Shown here: one piece after another, positions 56,246 through 64,000 of the stretch | Position numbering within the stretch: position 1 is the stretch's first letter | Layout: each line of letters opens with the position of its first letter | From: JACNLC01 sp964607375 | Lineage (GTDB): Bacteria > Fidelibacterota > Marinisomatia > SCGC-AAA003-L08 > JACNLC01 | NCBI GenBank assembly: GCA_964607375.1 | Contig: CAZSJY010000001.1 | Coordinates: 1-64,000 of the forward strand | Length of the DNA: 64,000 bases | Direction of reading: 5' to 3' | Position numbers and translations under genes: made by a program | Notes under the pieces: generated by a model | What the model was told of the DNA's origin: nothing | What the model saw: only the letters and a program-made list of their open reading frames with translations | Database searches by the model: none

Positions 56246-58206
56246 GTAATCTACCAAATACAGAATACGGTGCGGATAAAATAACAGTACTTAAAGGGCT
56301 AGAAGCAGTAAGGAAACGACCCGCTATGTACATTGGAGATGTTGGCAAAAGGGGACTTCACCATCTAGTTTGGGAGGTAGTTGACAACAGTATTGACGAA
56401 GCACTCGCAGGGCACTGCAAAACTATTATAGTTTCCATTTTACCAGATGGAGGAATATCAGTAGAAGATGATGGGCGCGGAATCCCTATTGACATACACA
56501 AGGGAGAGAAAAGACCTGCCCTAGAAGTTGTAATGACAGTGCTTCATGCAGGAGGAAAATTCGACAAAGGGACATATAAGGTTTCTGGTGGACTGCATGG
56601 AGTTGGTGTTTCTGTAGTAAACGCACTATCTTCTAAGTGCATAGTCGAGGTTTCAAGAAACAACAAAATTCACAAACAATCTTATGAGCTTGGTGTAGCA
56701 AAAGGTGATCTTACAATTGTAGGAAAAACCCAAAAAACAGGAACAAAAACAACCTTTTACCCCGACTTCAACATATTTGAAAAACACAATTATGAGTTCA
56801 GTATGATTGATGAAAGATTAAGAGAGCTTGCTTACTTGAATGCAGGTCTTAAAATAGAGCTGAATGATTTAAGAACAGAAGAAAAAATCAAAACTACACA
56901 TACGTATCAAAGTGGATTGTCAGGGTTTGTTAAACATCTTGACATTGGACACACTGCGATCATAGAAAAACCAATTCACATCCAGAAAGAAAAAGATGAA
57001 GTTCCTGTTGAGATAGCATTAAGATACAACGATTCATTTAATGAAAATGTCATATCATTTGTTAACAACATTAATACAGTAGAAGGAGGAACACATCTTG
57101 TAGGTTTCAGGTCAGCGCTTACAAGATCAATTAATCAGTATGCAACAAAAAATAATATTTTCAAACCCATAAAAGGGAAAACATTTACCCTCAGCGGAAA
57201 CGATGTTCGAGAAGGACTAGTGGCAGTTCTTTCTGTAAAAGTGCAGGAACCACAGTTTGAGGGACAAACAAAAACTAAATTAGGAAACGGAGAAGTCAAG
57301 GGAATTTGCGATTCAATAATAATGGAAGGATTAACGGACTATTTTGAGCAAAATCCTGCAATCGCCAAAAAAATCATCCTTAAAGCCGAAACAGCAGCAA
57401 GAGCAAGGGCAGCAGCAAGAAAAGCGAGAGAACTAGTTAGAAGAAAAAATATTCTTGATGGCATGTCTGCTCTTCCTGGAAAACTAGCGGATTGTTCAGA
57501 AAAATCACCTGAATTGTGTGAATTGTTTTTAGTTGAGGGAGACTCTGCAGGAGGTTCTGCAAAACAGGGGAGAAATAGAAGATTTCAGGCAATACTACCA
57601 CTTCGAGGAAAAGTCATAAATGCAGAGAAGGCAAGAATAGATAAACTCTTAAACAACAATGAAATTCAGACAATAATAACAGCACTAGGTGCTGGTTTTA
57701 ACGATGATAAATCAGAGGAAACCAATGAAGGTGATTTCAATATCGAAAAGCTTAGATATCATAAAATTGTTATTATGACAGATGCAGATGTTGACGGAAG
57801 CCATATTCGAACATTACTGTTAACTTTCTTGTACAGAAAAATGCCACAACTTTTCTTTAATGAACATATTTACATTGCCCAACCACCACTATATAAACTC
57901 TCTATAGGGAAAAAATTCCAATACGCCTATACAGAAGAACAGAAAAATGTGTTTTTAACACGACTTAATAAAGACAACCCCAATAAAAAAGTAGATATTC
58001 AGCGCTATAAGGGTTTAGGGGAAATGAATCCAGAACAATTGTGGACAACCACAATGGACCCAGAACGCAGAACCTTGTTGAAAGTGTCTGTGGAAGACAC
58101 CTATGAAGCAAACTCAATTTTCACAAGATTAATGGGTGACGATGTAGAGGAGCGTCGTAGTTTTATAGAAAATAATGCGAGATTTGTAGTAAACTTAGAT
58201 GTGTAA
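56242..58206 (+). CDS. gyrB: DNA gyrase subunit B
   Basis: This ATPase subunit of gyrase has 654 residues. The GHKL ATP site shows VDNSIDEALAGHC, DDGRGIPI, and GGLHGVGVSVVNAL; the TOPRIM region shows EGDSAGGSAKQGR, RGKVINAEKARIDK, and TDADVDGSHIRTLLLTF; QRYKGLGEMNPEQL follows near the C-terminus. The length and lack of insertion match the short (non-enterobacterial) form. It is translationally overlapped with dciA and followed 15 nt later by gyrA. Confidence 0.96.
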   Translation: MSNLPNTEYGADKITVLKGLEAVRKRPAMYIGDVGKRGLHHLVWEVVDNSIDEALAGHCKTIIVSILPDGGISVEDDGRGIPIDIHKGEKRPALEVVMTVLHAGGKFDKGTYKVSGGLHGVGVSVVNALSSKCIVEVSRNNKIHKQSYELGVAKGDLTIVGKTQKTGTKTTFYPDFNIFEKHNYEFSMIDERLRELAYLNAGLKIELNDLRTEEKIKTTHTYQSGLSGFVKHLDIGHTAIIEKPIHIQKEKDEVPVEIALRYNDSFNENVISFVNNINTVEGGTHLVGFRSALTRSINQYATKNNIFKPIKGKTFTLSGNDVREGLVAVLSVKVQEPQFEGQTKTKLGNGEVKGICDSIIMEGLTDYFEQNPAIAKKIILKAETAARARAAARKARELVRRKNILDGMSALPGKLADCSEKSPELCELFLVEGDSAGGSAKQGRNRRFQAILPLRGKVINAEKARIDKLLNNNEIQTIITALGAGFNDDKSEETNEGDFNIEKLRYHKIVIMTDADVDGSHIRTLLLTFLYRKMPQLFFNEHIYIAQPPLYKLSIGKKFQYAYTEEQKNVFLTRLNKDNPNKKVDIQRYKGLGEMNPEQLWTTTMDPERRTLLKVSVEDTYEANSIFTRLMGDDVEERRSFIENNARFVVNLDV

Positions 58207-58221
58207 TTAAAAGGAATTGAA

Positions 58222-60723
58222 ATGGTAGATATCGTTGGAGGAATAACACAGGATCGCGACATTGTCGAGGAAATGCATGAGTCGTATCTAAATTACTCAA
58301 TGTCAGTAATTGTAAGCCGTGCTTTACCCGATGTAAGAGACGGACTAAAACCAGTACATCGCAGAGTTTTATTTGGGACATCTGAGCTTGGTGCGAACTG
58401 GAATAGAAGATATAAAAAATGTGCAAGAATTGTCGGAGAAGTGTTGGGTAAATATCACCCTCATGGAGATTCTTCTGTATATGACGCTCTCGCCAGAATG
58501 GCTCAACCATGGTCTTTACGCTACCCACTTATGGATGGACAGGGTAACTTCGGGTCTATCGACGGAGATAAAGCTGCAGCAATGCGTTATACAGAAGCAC
58601 GAATGGCTAAAGTATCTTCAGAAATGATGAAAGACCTAGAAAAAGAAACCGTAAACTGGAACCCGAACTTTGACGACACCCTAAAAGAACCCACAGTTCT
58701 TCCATCAATGATACCAAACCTTTTAATGAATGGTGCAGACGGGATCGCAGTAGGCATGGCAACAAAAATACCGCCACATAATCTAAAAGAATTGTTATCG
58801 GGGCTCATTGCTCTCATTGAAGACCAAACCACTACAGTCGAAGATTTAATTGAATTCCACATAAAAGGACCAGACTTTCCAACTGGTGGAATAATTCTTG
58901 GCACAGATGGAATAAAGGATGCCTATACCAAGGGTCGTGGCAAAATAGTAATGCGCGCAAGGGCGCGGATTGAGGAAAGCCAAAGAGGAAGAGAAAGTAT
59001 TATTATCAACGAACTTCCTTATCAAGTAAACAAAGCAAATCTAATAGAAAAAATTGCAGATACTGCTCGAAACAAAAAGATAGAAGGCATTTCAGATATT
59101 AGAGACGAATCCGATAAAGACGGAATTAGAATTGTTATTGATATAAAAAGAGACGCAATAGCAGATGTTGTCCTAAATAACTTATTTAAACACACACAGC
59201 TTCAAGATTCTTATGGTGTAATAATGTTAGCTTTGGTTGACGGCGTTCCAAAGGTGATGAACTTAAAAGAAGTTCTTGTTCATTTCTTAAACTTCCGGAG
59301 AGATGTTATAATTCGACGAACCAAATTTGAATTAAATGAAGCCGAAGAAAGAGCTCATATATTGGAAGGTTTAAAAATAGCTCTCGACAACATAGATGAG
59401 GTGATAAAAATCATCAAGGCATCGAAAAGTCCAGCCGAAGCTCTGCTAGCACTTATGGAACAGTTTAATCTTTCAGAAAAACAAACCAAAGCAATTCTGG
59501 ACATGAGACTCCAAAAACTTACATCTTTAGAAACATATAAAATTGTTATTGAATACAAAGAACTTCTGAAATTGATTGAAAAACTAAAAACAATTTTAAG
59601 TAGCCACGACCTTCAGAGCGCTATAATGAAGGAAGAGCTTGGGGAAATCCTAAAATCCTATGGAGATGATAGATTAACGGAAATAGTCGAAGGTTCCGGA
59701 GCCTTGAACATTGAAGATATGATAGCTGATGAAGATATGGTAATCACCATTACACATAGTGGTTTTATTAAAAGATTGCCGTCCTCTAACTGGCGCAGGC
59801 AAAGGCGAGGCGGCAGAGGAATGAAGGGTGCACACGCAAAAGAAGACGATTTTGTCGAACATCTATTTATTGCATCAACACACAATTATATTTTATTTTT
59901 CTCTAATAAAGGAAAATGCTACTGGTTAAAAGTACATGAGATTCCGGTTGCCGGAAGAGCTTCGAGGGGCAGAGCTGTAGTTAACTTAATTGGTTGTGAG
60001 TCAGGAGAAAAAGTAGAAGCATTTGTTTCAGTAAAAGAGTTTAATGAAACAGATTTTATTGTGATGGCAACAAAAAAGGGTATAATTAAAAGAACAGCTC
60101 TTTTGCAATATAGCCGACCAAGAAAAGGTGGAATCTTCGCAATTGAAATTAGAGATGGAGACGAACTTATCGACGCGAAAATTACTGATGGTAGTCAAGA
60201 TATCATTTTAGGAACAAGTAATGGTAAGTCAATAAGGTTCAATGAAAATGGTGTGCGCCCAACAGGAAGAAAGACAATGGGGGTGAAAGGAATTACCCTA
60301 AGCTCCGAAGAAGACTATGTTGTTGGAATGATTATAGTCAAAAGGGAAGGAACAATTTTAGTTGCTACAAACAGAGGATATGGCAAACGAACAAACGTTT
60401 TGGAATACCGAATTCAAAATAGAAGTGGTAAGGGAGTAATAACAGTAAAAACGACTGAAAAGGTTGGGAAAATGGTTGCAATGCTAGAGGTGGTAGATAC
60501 AGACGATCTTATGATTATTACCGACCATGGAATTATGATTCGTCAATCAGTAAAAGATATTAGAACAATAGGAAGAAATACTCAAGGTGTCCGCTTGTTA
60601 AAACTTGATGAGGGGGCAAGCATTTCTTCAATAACACGGGTAATGGAAAAAAATGAAAACTCAGAAGACGAAGAAATACAAATAAAACCTCATGAAAACC
60701 ACAACATTTCGGAAGATGCATGA
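58222..60723 (+). CDS. gyrA: DNA gyrase subunit A
   Basis: This breakage-reunion subunit has 833 residues. Active-site Tyr123 lies in AAAMRYTEARMAK; the quinolone-determining region reads HPHGDSSVYDAL with Ser84 and Asp88, the susceptible residues. The C-terminal beta-pinwheel carries a GyrA box QRRGGRG, which marks it as gyrase rather than topoisomerase IV. AAAAGGA precedes ATG. The stop overlaps the next gene by ATGA. The C-terminus ends in an acidic tail. Confidence 0.96.
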   Translation: MVDIVGGITQDRDIVEEMHESYLNYSMSVIVSRALPDVRDGLKPVHRRVLFGTSELGANWNRRYKKCARIVGEVLGKYHPHGDSSVYDALARMAQPWSLRYPLMDGQGNFGSIDGDKAAAMRYTEARMAKVSSEMMKDLEKETVNWNPNFDDTLKEPTVLPSMIPNLLMNGADGIAVGMATKIPPHNLKELLSGLIALIEDQTTTVEDLIEFHIKGPDFPTGGIILGTDGIKDAYTKGRGKIVMRARARIEESQRGRESIIINELPYQVNKANLIEKIADTARNKKIEGISDIRDESDKDGIRIVIDIKRDAIADVVLNNLFKHTQLQDSYGVIMLALVDGVPKVMNLKEVLVHFLNFRRDVIIRRTKFELNEAEERAHILEGLKIALDNIDEVIKIIKASKSPAEALLALMEQFNLSEKQTKAILDMRLQKLTSLETYKIVIEYKELLKLIEKLKTILSSHDLQSAIMKEELGEILKSYGDDRLTEIVEGSGALNIEDMIADEDMVITITHSGFIKRLPSSNWRRQRRGGRGMKGAHAKEDDFVEHLFIASTHNYILFFSNKGKCYWLKVHEIPVAGRASRGRAVVNLIGCESGEKVEAFVSVKEFNETDFIVMATKKGIIKRTALLQYSRPRKGGIFAIEIRDGDELIDAKITDGSQDIILGTSNGKSIRFNENGVRPTGRKTMGVKGITLSSEEDYVVGMIIVKREGTILVATNRGYGKRTNVLEYRIQNRSGKGVITVKTTEKVGKMVAMLEVVDTDDLMIITDHGIMIRQSVKDIRTIGRNTQGVRLLKLDEGASISSITRVMEKNENSEDEEIQIKPHENHNISEDA

Positions 60724-61418
60724 TAGGTGGATTGAACCCAAACATTAATGCAGAAATCATATATAAAAGGATAGCAAAATCCTCTGAAAAGGTAAACAGA
60801 AAACCAAATGACATTACTATTGTTGCTGTAACTAAATCTTTTCCAGTTACATCAATGATTTCTGCTTTTGAAAAGGGGTTTTCAGTTTTAGGAGAAAGCC
60901 GAATCCAAGAAACAGAAAAGAAGCTACCACATTATCCTTATAGGGACAAAACAGAACTTCACCTTATAGGTCACCTCCAGGGAAATAAGGCGAAAAAAGC
61001 CACAACCATTTATGATGTAATTCAATCTGTCGATTCAATTAAACTAGCGCATAGATTAAACTCAATCAACGAACAACAAAAAACCAATCAGAGAATATTC
61101 TTTCAAATAAATACAGGCAACGATCCAAATAAATTTGGTATAACAAAGGACGCAGCCACAGATCTTTGCATTCAAGTTAGCGAACTTCCGAACATTGTGC
61201 TGGAAGGTTTAATGGTTATCGCACCACTCACTAAAGAAGAGCACATCTTGAGACAAACATTTTCAGAAACAAGAAAGATTAGAGATGAACTAATATCTCA
61301 AGGGGTTAAGAAGTGCAAAAACCTCTCCATGGGAATGTCTGGAGATTTTGAAATTGCAATAGAAGAAGGAGCAACACACATAAGGCTTGGCACAGCTCTG
61401 TTTGGAGAAAGAAAATGA
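60720..61418 (+). CDS. YggS/PROSC-family PLP-binding protein
   Basis: The 232-residue single-domain alanine-racemase-like protein has the PLP lysine in VAVTKSF (Lys39), GESRIQE, HLIGHLQGNKAKK, and LSMGMSGDFEIAIEEGATHIRLG, all diagnostic. YggS proteins maintain pyridoxal phosphate balance. It overlaps gyrA by four bases and continues the operon; it is followed by an unknown small protein by the same ATGA overlap. Confidence 0.92.
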   Translation: MIGGLNPNINAEIIYKRIAKSSEKVNRKPNDITIVAVTKSFPVTSMISAFEKGFSVLGESRIQETEKKLPHYPYRDKTELHLIGHLQGNKAKKATTIYDVIQSVDSIKLAHRLNSINEQQKTNQRIFFQINTGNDPNKFGITKDAATDLCIQVSELPNIVLEGLMVIAPLTKEEHILRQTFSETRKIRDELISQGVKKCKNLSMGMSGDFEIAIEEGATHIRLGTALFGERK

Positions 61419-61858
61419 ATACTATAATTACACAACAACTATATGATAGGGCAATAGACATAATTCTTCCAGATGGTTTTATTGTTGATCCGACAAATAT
61501 CAACAAAGTTATTAACATGCTTAGAACTATAAAAAAACAAAGTAAAACACTTAATGTCTATGACATCACCAAGAACATTAAAAGAAAAAGTGGAGAAGTA
61601 ATACATGTCAACGACCACGTAAACAAAACAGGCTACAACCCACTTATTAAGTATCAGAAAGAACTAAACATAGATTTTATAGATGTCTCTAAATTATATC
61701 AAAAACATAAGGATGGAATTATAACTGTCTGCGTAGGCAATACAGAGGACACAAAAGAAATTAAATATCCATCGACCTATTTGTGTAATATTTCCATTTT
61801 AGCTAATTCAATTGGAATCAAAAAAATTAATGCAATGCTTATAAATTATACATTATGA
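61415..61858 (+). CDS. Small hypothetical protein (unknown)
   Basis: The 147-residue basic, soluble protein has no motif I recognise. Visible features are a Lys-rich central part (KNIKRKSGEVIHVNDHVNKT), suggestive of a nucleic-acid or phosphate-binding surface, and a C-terminal segment (STYLCNISILANSIGIKKIN) predicted as alpha/beta. GGAGAAAGAAA lies before the ATGA overlap with the upstream gene, and it overlaps the following membrane protein in the same way, so it is probably expressed. Function unknown. Confidence 0.55.
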   Translation: MNTIITQQLYDRAIDIILPDGFIVDPTNINKVINMLRTIKKQSKTLNVYDITKNIKRKSGEVIHVNDHVNKTGYNPLIKYQKELNIDFIDVSKLYQKHKDGIITVCVGNTEDTKEIKYPSTYLCNISILANSIGIKKINAMLINYTL

Positions 61859-62307
61859 AAAAATTTATTAGTGACTTCATATCTGGATTGATTTTTCCTG
61901 CTATAGTGCTTCCTTTTGCAATGTTGGGAATGTTGTGTTCTGAGAACATGTCCTTAATCATTGATTATCCGATCTTTATGTTACCATGGGTATGGGGTTT
62001 ATGGAATGCTATCTTCTCAATATCAAAAAAAATAATTCCTTTTAGTAATGAAAAAAATGCAATAACAGTTCATGGAGCAATTCTTGGGCTGCTGTTGTCA
62101 TTTTTAATTGTTTATTATTATGAAATTACCAAGATTGCAAAAATATTTACAAGCAACACATCGTCGGAAACCATAAAAATAATTGAAATCTCTACAATAA
62201 TTTTCATTACATTCTTCTACGCATCTTTGTGGAGGTGGATAGTGAACCCACTTAATACGATTTTTAGCAAAAAACATCAAAAATACAATGATGAAAATTC
62301 TCTGTAG
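61855..62307 (+). CDS. Small integral membrane protein (unknown)
   Basis: The 150-residue protein has four hydrophobic segments (about 10-28, 38-56, 70-90 and 110-130) and short basic loops, giving a likely four-helix inner-membrane protein with a WVWGLWNAIF motif in helix 2. I do not recognise a family. It overlaps its upstream neighbour by ATGA and its downstream neighbour by 20 nt, so it is part of the gyrA-yggS-ansA-like operon. Function unknown. Confidence 0.6.
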   Translation: MKKFISDFISGLIFPAIVLPFAMLGMLCSENMSLIIDYPIFMLPWVWGLWNAIFSISKKIIPFSNEKNAITVHGAILGLLLSFLIVYYYEITKIAKIFTSNTSSETIKIIEISTIIFITFFYASLWRWIVNPLNTIFSKKHQKYNDENSL

Positions 62308-63283
62308 AATTACCAGAGGAGAAGCTTGCGAAAGCATACACATCGTGCATGCTGTTGTAGTTAACGAAAGGCAGGAAATCATATTTTCAGCTGGTAATCC
62401 TGAATTTTTGACCTGTGCCAGGTCATCCATTAAACCTTTTCAAGCGTCAGCATCAATTTTGTTAGGAGCAACAGAACATTTTGGATTTTCAGAGGACGAA
62501 CTCGCCCTTATGTGTGCATCACATAGCGGTCAAGACATTCATGTAAAAACAGCTAAATCTATGGCAAACAAAATGGGCATTAACAGTAGATATTATGAAT
62601 GCGGAAGCCACCCACCATATCACGCTGCAACCAGACACAGAATAATTAGAACATCCGAAATACCGACAAACTTCCACAACAACTGTTCAGGTAAACACTC
62701 TGGGATGTTGGCATTGTCGTTGTTTCTAAAAGCTCAAACAAAAAATTACACGAAACAAAACCATCCTGCTCAAAAAGAAATTTTAAAGCAAATTGAGAAA
62801 ATATCAAATTTTTCAATTTCAATTTTAAGCATAGATGGATGTAGTGCCCCAACCCCATTTCTTCCATTAAGCAAAATAGCGACTATGTTTCAAAAACTGG
62901 GGAGCAAAAAATATCCTGAACTAGAGAAACTGTATAATGCTATGACAAACTACCCCTTTCTTGTTGGAGGCACAGATAGGTTTGACACTGACTACATAAA
63001 AGCAATGAAAGGAAGGTCTATAACAAAAATTGGAGGAGAAGCAATTAGGGGGGGCTCAATGAAAACTGAAAAGTATGGAAATATAGGTATAGCGCTAAAG
63101 GTACAAGATGGCAACAAAAGAGCTCTTGATCCATCACTAATAGAAATACTAAAACACCTTGATATTATTTCTCCTAATGAAATTGAACAACTTAAGATAT
63201 ATGAAACTCCTTCTATTTATAATCATAGAAAAATTGAAATTGGCAAGGTAATTCCAGAAATTGTGAAGGAAAAATATGATTAA
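62288..63283 (+). CDS. L-asparaginase II family protein
   Basis: The 331-residue protein matches the Asparaginase_II (AnsA/Rhizobium-type, pfam06089) family rather than the bacterial type I/II fold: ARSSIKPFQASA, CASHSGQDIHV, NNCSGKHSGMLAL, IDGCSAPTPFLPL and FLVGGTDRFDTD are its conserved blocks. It hydrolyses asparagine to aspartate, which would feed the NadA quinolinate synthase pathway two genes downstream via aspartate. The start may be either of two adjacent ATGs. The overlap with the nitroreductase is 8 nt. Confidence 0.85.
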   Translation: MMKILCRITRGEACESIHIVHAVVVNERQEIIFSAGNPEFLTCARSSIKPFQASASILLGATEHFGFSEDELALMCASHSGQDIHVKTAKSMANKMGINSRYYECGSHPPYHAATRHRIIRTSEIPTNFHNNCSGKHSGMLALSLFLKAQTKNYTKQNHPAQKEILKQIEKISNFSISILSIDGCSAPTPFLPLSKIATMFQKLGSKKYPELEKLYNAMTNYPFLVGGTDRFDTDYIKAMKGRSITKIGGEAIRGGSMKTEKYGNIGIALKVQDGNKRALDPSLIEILKHLDIISPNEIEQLKIYETPSIYNHRKIEIGKVIPEIVKEKYD

Positions 63284-63890
63284 TTCAAAACACAAAAACA
63301 AAACACTAGAAACGATATTTTCTCGTCATAGCATAAGAAACTTTTTAGACAAGCCCGTGGATAAAGACTTAATCCACACAATATTACAAGCAGCCAACCA
63401 AGCACCCTCCGCACATAACTCACAATCTTGGAGGTTTATTCAAATAAATGGAGAGAAGAAGAAAGAATTAGTTGAGTTAATTAATCAAACAGCTTCCCAA
63501 TTTCCACGCACTTCATCCGCATTGTTGAGAATGTCCTCACGAAGCATAACATCAGCACCGACAGTTATCGCAGTAACAAACACGGGGGAACTTGTACAAC
63601 ACGGACAAAAAATGTTTAAAATAAGCGAGAAAAAGGCATACGACTTTTTCAGAACCATGGAAATTCAAAATTCAGCAGCAGCAGTAGAAAATATGATGAT
63701 AGCGGCAACATCTCTTGGACTTGGTACAGTATGGCTTGGTATTTTGTTTTTAATCAAAAGAGAAATTTTAGAATTTCTCGGGGAACCTGACGGAGAATTT
63801 ATGGCAGTTATTCCTGTTGGATTTCCAAAAAGAGAACCCAAAAGCCCAAAAAAACGAGACCTTGACATTATTGCTAAAGAATTAAGCTAA
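63276..63890 (+). CDS. Nitroreductase-family flavoprotein
   Basis: The 204-residue protein has the FMN-binding RHSIRNFLDKPVD start, the LQAANQAPSAHNSQSWRFI block, and EIQNSAAAVENMMIAATSLGLGTVW near 125-150, all typical of NfsB-like oxidoreductases. It would reduce nitro, quinone or other substrates with NAD(P)H; the substrate is unknown. GAAGGA precedes the overlapping ATG, and nadA follows after 27 nt. Confidence 0.88.
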   Translation: MINSKHKNKTLETIFSRHSIRNFLDKPVDKDLIHTILQAANQAPSAHNSQSWRFIQINGEKKKELVELINQTASQFPRTSSALLRMSSRSITSAPTVIAVTNTGELVQHGQKMFKISEKKAYDFFRTMEIQNSAAAVENMMIAATSLGLGTVWLGILFLIKREILEFLGEPDGEFMAVIPVGFPKREPKSPKKRDLDIIAKELS

Positions 63891-63917
63891 ATCTAACAAC
63901 CGTTAAACATGTAAATT

Positions 63918-64000
63918 ATGACTATGGATGATTTATTTAAAAAATTGAATAGACTAAAAAAAGAGCGTAATGCTGTAGTGTTGGCTCACTATTACCAAGA
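63918..64000 (+). CDS. nadA: Quinolinate synthase, partial (5' end only)
   Basis: Twenty-seven codons are visible before the window ends: a DDLFKKLNRLKKERNAVVLA stretch followed by HYYQ, matching the start of NadA (LKKEKNAVILAHYYQ type). It makes quinolinate from iminoaspartate and dihydroxyacetone phosphate in NAD synthesis. ATG 63918 or 63924 are alternative starts. The Fe-S cysteines lie beyond the window. Confidence 0.85.
   Translation, partial: MTMDDLFKKLNRLKKERNAVVLAHYYQ

Overview
The window is AT-rich, gene-dense chromosomal DNA of a Gram-negative bacterium. I see no phage, transposon or CRISPR array. It encodes an outer-membrane and periplasm apparatus: a TonB-dependent receptor, PorV/PorQ-like barrels, lipoproteins with lipoboxes, and parvulin and FKBP foldases. 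Several very large secreted proteins end in a domain with an NYPNPFNP motif and a final (I/L)LLK, as in type IX secretion or FlgD-like C-terminal domains. This combination points to the FCB superphylum. A Marinimicrobia (SAR406), Ignavibacteria or Calditrichaeota-like lineage is my best guess, but it is inferred from protein style only.

Layout. 0.1-3.6 kb: tig-clpP-clpX, tRNA-Leu(UAG) and a cold-shock protein, closed by a strong bidirectional terminator. 3.7-7.7 kb (-): a 1354-residue secreted lysyl-endopeptidase-like protease with internal repeats. 8.0-9.7 kb: an Rrf2 regulator with three clustered cysteines, a hemerythrin-like protein and an isoaspartyl methyltransferase. 9.7-20 kb: housekeeping genes (a nucleoside kinase fused to a tRNA-synthetase-like N-terminus, an Eis-like acetyltransferase, glyS, topA, birA, coaX, thioredoxin, an ECF sigma factor with a zinc-finger partner, and a NifX-like protein). 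20-36.4 kb, nearly all (-): the envelope block, with three lipoprotein foldase or thioredoxin genes, then a TonB receptor / giant secreted protein / PorV-like / secreted protein cluster, and a second PorV-like barrel. 36.5-41.8 kb (+): an unidentified possible DHH-like protein, pabB, dCMP deaminase, a membrane protein and a DUF438/hemerythrin plus DUF1858/DUF2249 pair.

41.9-53.5 kb (+): rpmH-rnpA-yidD-yidC-mnmE-mnmG-mfd and two parvulin genes, with a perfect parS site lying on the mfd start. 53.8-64 kb (+): dnaN-recF-dciA-gyrB-gyrA, a YggS-like gene, two unknown small proteins, asparaginase II, nitroreductase and the first codons of nadA. dnaA, parA and parB are absent.

Functional links. The right third looks like an origin-proximal gene set (parS, rpmH/rnpA and dnaN/recF/gyrBA). 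However, the strand composition flips at the 53.48-53.77 kb gap from G/T-rich to A/C-rich on the + strand, which is the polarity expected at a terminus rather than an origin. The left and middle parts combine protein quality control with nitric-oxide or iron-stress type genes and a secretion and surface-assembly block.
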